DNA of 32,986 nucleotides from Desulfotomaculaceae bacterium (GTDB lineage Bacteria > Bacillota > Desulfotomaculia > Desulfotomaculales > Pelotomaculaceae): positions 1-32,986 of the forward strand of contig JAQVOX010000004.1 in assembly GCA_028702435.1 (NCBI GenBank), given 5' to 3'. The position numbers were made by a program, and so were the translations under genes. The notes under the pieces are model-generated. The model had not been told where the DNA came from and did no database searches. It saw only the letters and a program-made list of their open reading frames with translations. This document shows, piece after piece, positions 31,699 to 32,986 of the stretch (position 1 is its first letter; every line of letters begins with the position of its first letter).

Positions 31699-32986
31699 AT
31701 GGAGCTGCTCGATCAAATTTTACCACTTGTACAAAAGCCTGCCCGTTATACCGGAGGAGAGTGGAATGCGATCCGGAAAGACTGGAGCGAAGTTGACTTA
31801 AAGGTGGTTTTTGCCTTTCCCGATGTCTACGAGGTGGGCATGTCCCACCTCGGGATGCAGATACTTTACTCAATTGTGAACAGTCGTAACGATACTTTAA
31901 TGGAAAGGGTGTTTGCGCCCTGGCCCGATATGGAAGAAAAGATGCGTGAACATAAACTACCTTTGTTTGCCCTCGAATCTTACCGGCCGGTTCGGGATTT
32001 TGATGTGATCTCCTTTACTCTACAGTATGAGCTGAGTTACACCAATGTTTTAAATATGCTTAAACTTGCAGGTATACCCTTACGTGCGAGCCAACGCGGT
32101 AACGAATACCCCTTGGTTATTGCCGGAGGTCCTTGTGCCTTTAACCCCGAGCCACTCGCCAGTTTTATTGATTTGTTTGTAATTGGTGAGGGAGAAGAGG
32201 CTATTGGTGATTTATTGGATGTTTTCCGGAATGCGAAGGCTCGGAAATTGTCTAAGAAAGATTTGTTGCTAAAAGCGGTGCGGGTGCCAGGGGTTTATGT
32301 GCCATCTTTATACCAGGTTGAATACCTGGATGATGGTGCGATCGGGAAAGTAGAACCAATTAGTGATGGTATCCCGAGAAGAGTGAACAAACGGGTGGTG
32401 CATGACTTAGATCAGGCGCCGTTCCCAACCCGACCAATAGTGCCTTCTACCGAAATTGTGCATGACCGGATCATGATTGAAGTATTGCGAGGTTGTACCA
32501 GGGGTTGTCGTTTTTGTCAGGCCGGGGTGATTTACCGGCCGGTGCGGGAGAAAAAACCGGAAACAGTCAGAAGACAGGCGGCTGAACTGGTTCAGCACAC
32601 GGGTTACGATGAGATTTCCTTGACATCCCTGAGTACCAGCGATTATACTCCCGTGCGAAGTGTGATCAAGGCGCTCATTGATGATCATGCCTGTCGAGGT
32701 GTAGGAGTTTCCCTCCCCTCGCTACGTGTGGATAACTTTTCGGTACAGTTGGCCAAAGAGGTTCAAAAGGTTCGGCGGTCCAGCCTTACTTTTGCCCCGG
32801 AGGCCGGTACACAGCGCCTGCGTGATGTGATTAATAAAGGAGTTTCCGAAAAGGATTTAATGACGGCTGCTAGTGTTGCATTTCAAGAGGGCTGGCGTGC
32901 CATCAAGCTCTACTTCATGATTGGGCTGCCCACAGAAACCGTTGAAGACCTTGAAGGGATCGTTTACCTAGCCCGGGAAGTTCTAG
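31699..32986 (+). CDS. Radical SAM protein of the TIGR03960 type (cobalamin-binding-like N-terminus), 3' partial
   Basis: 429 codons are present and the frame is open at the window edge. The N-terminal part (about 30-175) has FAFPDVYEVGMSHLGMQIL and GGPCAFNPEPLASFIDLFVIGEGE, the B12-binding-like fold of this family. The radical SAM core then starts with Cys266, Cys270 and Cys273 (RGCTRGCRFCQAG), followed by SLTSLSTSDY and SLPSLRVD. In Clostridia this protein is usually encoded beside or fused to a TIGR03936/DUF2344 partner and upstream of rng, rplU and obg; a role in RNA modification is suspected but unproven. ATG 31699 follows GGGGGAT (31684-31690) at about 8 nt. Confidence 0.9.
   Translation, partial: MELLDQILPLVQKPARYTGGEWNAIRKDWSEVDLKVVFAFPDVYEVGMSHLGMQILYSIVNSRNDTLMERVFAPWPDMEEKMREHKLPLFALESYRPVRDFDVISFTLQYELSYTNVLNMLKLAGIPLRASQRGNEYPLVIAGGPCAFNPEPLASFIDLFVIGEGEEAIGDLLDVFRNAKARKLSKKDLLLKAVRVPGVYVPSLYQVEYLDDGAIGKVEPISDGIPRRVNKRVVHDLDQAPFPTRPIVPSTEIVHDRIMIEVLRGCTRGCRFCQAGVIYRPVREKKPETVRRQAAELVQHTGYDEISLTSLSTSDYTPVRSVIKALIDDHACRGVGVSLPSLRVDNFSVQLAKEVQKVRRSSLTFAPEAGTQRLRDVINKGVSEKDLMTAASVAFQEGWRAIKLYFMIGLPTETVEDLEGIVYLAREVL

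Overview
The window reads as part of the chromosome of an anaerobic, endospore-forming Clostridia member, most like the Desulfotomaculum/Pelotomaculum group (Peptococcales). This is inferred from gene content and order, not from a database search. Pointers are a selenocysteine formate dehydrogenase, a membrane-type LonB beside LonA, the maf-mreBCD-PBP2-minCDE-rodA-spoIVFA-spoIVFB order, and a DUF4321 gene next to maf. Nearly all genes are core housekeeping genes. No phage, CRISPR array, transposase or toxin-antitoxin module was found.

Layout. (1) 1-2911: the 3' part of a formate dehydrogenase large subunit with an in-frame UGA (selenocysteine) and a SECIS hairpin, then a gene-free stretch and a terminator. 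(2) 3132-5412, minus strand: typA, then tRNA-Gln and tRNA-His under a strong shared promoter. (3) 5491-5647: a promoter, a short structured RNA and a terminator that match no RNA family I could name. (4) 5811-14704: a protein quality-control island, tig-clpP-clpX-lonB-usp-lon-engB. The usp start is preceded by a 19-bp hairpin that buries its ribosome binding site. (5) 14710-15843, minus strand: a lone membrane-anchored solute-binding protein with a palindrome over its promoter. (6) 15912-21664: valS (with a terminator in its leader but no T-box), folC, a RidA-like gene, a DUF4321 gene, and maf with an in-frame insertion. (7) 21665-22210: a gene-free stretch where radC stands in many relatives. 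(8) 22211-31566: cell shape, division and sporulation genes: mreB, mreC, mreD, mrdA (PBP2), minC (lacking its N-terminal domain), minD, minE, rodA, spoIVFA-like, spoIVFB. (9) 31699 to the end: the 5' part of a TIGR03960-type radical SAM gene.

How the genes work together. Trigger factor, ClpXP and the two Lon proteases cover folding and degradation, with a universal stress protein embedded among them. MreBCD, PBP2 and RodA form the elongation machinery; MinCDE places the septum; SpoIVFA/FB process pro-sigma-K in the mother cell. The most interesting signals are regulatory or structural: the RNA upstream of tig, the usp hairpin, the Maf insertion and the N-terminally truncated MinC.
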